DNA of 14,684 bases. Origin: RGIG8700 sp045535635. Its GTDB lineage: Bacteria > Bacillota > Clostridia > RGIG6154. The position numbers and the translations under genes are program-made. Numbering within the stretch: position 1 is the stretch's first letter; each line of letters begins with the position of its first letter. Location: positions 1 to 14,684 of the forward strand of contig JAZSLZ010000097.1 in NCBI GenBank assembly GCA_045535635.1, written 5' to 3'. Positions 12,593 through 14,684 of this stretch are shown here, one piece after another. The notes beneath the pieces are model-generated. The model did not search any database and was not told the origin of the DNA. It saw only the letters and a list, made by a program, of their open reading frames with translations.

Positions 12593-14401
12593 GTGGCAAG
12601 AAGAAAAGGCGGTTTTTTCAGAAAGCTGCAATGGAGACTTATTTTAATATTTATGCTTCTTATTGTTTCGGTTGTTGTTATAACAGGTACATTTCTTCTG
12701 AGCAACATCTCGGCTTTCTATCTTCAGCGATTTGAAACACAGATGGAAACGGCGTTTGAAGCAGGTGTGGGAAAGAGCCTTAAGGAAGCAGCATCGGAGG
12801 GCGATGCTCAGGTTAGCCTTGAAGAGCGTATGAGAGCCTTTTCCACAAGCAGACTTGGTATTAATGAGAACAGAAATTATTATATTTTAAAAGGTGACGA
12901 TGCAACGGTTATTTCTTCAAGTGCACAGTCCCTTACAAGCCCTGAGCTTTCCGAAAATCTTATTTCTGCAATGGCAGGAAAGAAAGGCAATAAAATCTCA
13001 GTAGGTTTAAGCTATATGGATTATGCTTATCCAATAGTAATGAACGAAAAGGTTGAATATATTATTTATATTCAGGACAACAAGCAGGAAGTAAATGACA
13101 TTCTTTTCAAAATGTTTTCCGTTATTGCACAGGCTGTTCTTTTAAGTGCACTTATTGCATTTTTGCTTGGTATATTCTTAAGCCGTACCATTACGGTGCC
13201 TATTTCCCGTCTTACAAACAAGGCAGGGAAAATGGCGGAGGGCGATTTTGATACAGTTATTGAGGTTAAGAGTGATGATGAAATCGGAACTTTAACCAAC
13301 ACCTTCAACACTATGGCATCAAGGCTTAAAAGCACACTTTATGACATATCCTCAGAAAGAGATAAAATTTCGGTTATACTTAAAAACCTTGCAGACGGTG
13401 TTATGGCGTTTGATGCGGAAAGGGAAGCACTTCACATTAATCCAACTGCCGAAAAAATGCTTGGAATTGATGCAAGAAAAAAGCATACATTTGACAGTAT
13501 ATTTGAAAAATATGCAATTCCTGTAACCTTTGAACAGGCACTTTCTGATGACGAACAGGCAGAAAAATCCTGTGTGCTTGAAATAGGTGACAGTGTTATA
13601 GCACTTCATTTTGCACCTTATAAAACAGAATACAAAAAAGCAGATGGTGTGGTTGTTGCACTTCAGGATATTACAAAGCAACAACGCCTTGACGATTCAA
13701 GACGAGCCTTTGTGGCTGATGTATCTCACGAGCTGAGAACACCTCTTACAAACATAAAAAGTTATTCAGAAACGCTTCTTGATGCAGATATTGACGATGA
13801 AGCTACAAGAACAAGCTTTTTAAAGGTTATAGACAGTGAAGCGGACAGAATGACAAGACTGGTTAAAGACCTTCTTGCTCTTTCACAGCTTGACCATTCA
13901 AAACAGCATTTAAAGCCCGAAAGCTTCAGTCTTGGAGTGTTGGTTGAAAATATTGTAAACACAATGAGTATGGATGCCAAGAAACACGGACAGATTTTAA
14001 CTTATGTGCGAGGCGGTGATACGGATGTTGTGTTTGCCGATAAGGACAGAATTAATCAGGTGGTCGTAAATATTGTTTCAAATGCACTTAAATACACACC
14101 TGAAGGCGGAAATATAACGGTTGTGTCAGGTCAGCAGGAACATAATGCGTACATAAAGATTTCTGATACAGGTATGGGAATTCCTGAAAAGGATTTACCT
14201 CATATATTTGACAGATTTTACCGTGTTGACAAAGCCCGTTCAAGAAAAATGGGAGGAACGGGACTTGGTCTTGCAATTGCTAAAGAAATTATTGAAGCCC
14301 ACGAGGGTTCTATTTCAATAGAAAGTGTTTATGGGGAGGGTACAACAGTTACAATCAAACTCCCTATAGAACAAACCGAAAGGATGGAAAGTGATGAATA
14401 A
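12593..14401 (+). CDS. Sensor histidine kinase, WalK-like architecture
   Basis: This 602-residue membrane kinase has, in order: membrane helix 1 (about 15-37), an outside sensor domain of about 135 residues (38-172), membrane helix 2 (about 175-197), HAMP (about 198-250), PAS (about 256-365), the HisKA dimerisation domain with phospho-acceptor H379 in VSHELRTPL, and a HATPase_c domain with N box NIVSNALKY (493-501), G1 DTGMGI (525-530), F box FDRFYRVD (539-546) and G2 GGTGLGL (554-560). All catalytic motifs are intact. This domain order is that of WalK/VicK, which controls cell wall turnover, and of PhoR-like kinases. No response regulator gene is adjacent upstream: a terminator and a private promoter precede it. 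The start is GTG with GGTGG 7 nt upstream. The stop overlaps the next gene by 8 nt. Confidence 0.93.
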   Translation: MARRKGGFFRKLQWRLILIFMLLIVSVVVITGTFLLSNISAFYLQRFETQMETAFEAGVGKSLKEAASEGDAQVSLEERMRAFSTSRLGINENRNYYILKGDDATVISSSAQSLTSPELSENLISAMAGKKGNKISVGLSYMDYAYPIVMNEKVEYIIYIQDNKQEVNDILFKMFSVIAQAVLLSALIAFLLGIFLSRTITVPISRLTNKAGKMAEGDFDTVIEVKSDDEIGTLTNTFNTMASRLKSTLYDISSERDKISVILKNLADGVMAFDAEREALHINPTAEKMLGIDARKKHTFDSIFEKYAIPVTFEQALSDDEQAEKSCVLEIGDSVIALHFAPYKTEYKKADGVVVALQDITKQQRLDDSRRAFVADVSHELRTPLTNIKSYSETLLDADIDDEATRTSFLKVIDSEADRMTRLVKDLLALSQLDHSKQHLKPESFSLGVLVENIVNTMSMDAKKHGQILTYVRGGDTDVVFADKDRINQVVVNIVSNALKYTPEGGNITVVSGQQEHNAYIKISDTGMGIPEKDLPHIFDRFYRVDKARSRKMGGTGLGLAIAKEIIEAHEGSISIESVYGEGTTVTIKLPIEQTERMESDE

Positions 14402-14684
14402 ATTATTTAAAAGCAGAATGTTTGGTTACAGCAAAAAAGCTGTTAACGCGTACATAGAAGACTTAAGCAACAAAACAAAGTTAAGTCTTGACGAAAGTGA
14501 AGATAAAATTGATAGCCTTGAAAAAGAAATAGAGACACTTAAAGAAAAAAATCAAAAGCTTGAAAGTGATGCTAAAATGATAAGCAATGCCATAATTACT
14601 GCAGAGAAAAAAGCGGAAGAAATTGTATCTTTGGCACAGGAAAAGGCTGATAAAATTATTGAGGATGCCGAAAGTGCAAAAGAG
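14394..14684 (+). CDS. DivIVA-like coiled-coil protein (partial, cut by window end)
   Basis: Ninety-seven codons are visible with no stop. The ATG at 14394 overlaps the kinase stop (ATGAATAA) and has GGATGG about 8 nt upstream. The N-terminus MNKLFKSRMFGYSKKAVNAY resembles the DivIVA/GpsB membrane-binding start, in which a short basic-hydrophobic segment is followed by GY(x)nV(x)2(F/Y)L. From about residue 34 it is a continuous heptad-rich Glu/Lys coiled coil. DivIVA-type proteins bind curved membrane at septum or poles and organise wall synthesis. The coupling to a WalK-like kinase is consistent with a cell envelope role. The C-terminus is unknown. Confidence 0.75.
   Translation, partial: MNKLFKSRMFGYSKKAVNAYIEDLSNKTKLSLDESEDKIDSLEKEIETLKEKNQKLESDAKMISNAIITAEKKAEEIVSLAQEKADKIIEDAESAKE

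Noticed and set aside
13352..13684. 110-codon leftward frame opposite the kinase PAS region
   Set aside because: It is antisense to well-conserved kinase domains and shows biased Phe/Cys/Asn composition with no ribosome site.

Overview
The window is AT-rich DNA from a Gram-positive anaerobe, most likely a member of the Clostridia (Bacillota). The evidence is the AGGAGG-type ribosome sites, consensus sigma-A promoters, F-ATPase gene order I-B-E-F-H-A-G-D-C, a WalK-like sensor kinase followed by a DivIVA-like gene, and several proteins of clostridial conserved-hypothetical type. I cannot name a species. All genes look chromosomal; no transposase, phage or plasmid gene is visible.

Left end (1-1130). 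Bases 1-342 hold no gene but are rich in structure: a 15-bp terminator hairpin, a 63-bp palindromic MITE-like element, a second terminator, four exact 11-bp tandem repeats with a fifth degenerate copy, and seven phased 5-bp repeats. A small four-helix-type protein gene (343-777) is read leftward. Its roughly 190-nt leader contains three hairpins and a possible 12-codon upstream ORF.

ATP synthase operon (1073-7780). One strong promoter drives nine rightward genes, atpI, atpB, atpE, atpF, atpH, atpA, atpG, atpD and atpC, which end at a single hairpin terminator. Two points stand out. Subunit c has glutamates at both ion-site positions (E31 and E64), a two-carboxylate pattern that predicts Na+ coupling. 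Subunit epsilon is only 85 residues and lacks the C-terminal helical (inhibitory) domain, with the terminator immediately after its stop.

Four-gene operon (7816-10833). It has its own consensus promoter. The genes are a single-pass membrane protein, a lipoprotein with a C-terminal InlB B-repeat-like beta-grasp domain, an Mrp/NBP35-type Fe-S carrier ATPase, and a cysteine-rich YkgJ-like protein. The last three are linked by 8-nt overlaps. The operon ends in a bidirectional terminator shared with a leftward tRNA-Pro(GGG) gene.

Right end (10985-14684). A class I glutamine amidotransferase-like hydrolase (peptidase C26 type) and a TIM-barrel sugar phosphate isomerase/epimerase-like protein form a pair closed by a terminator. 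A separate promoter then drives a 602-residue sensor histidine kinase, coupled by an 8-nt overlap to a DivIVA-like coiled-coil gene that runs off the window. No response regulator gene is visible next to the kinase.
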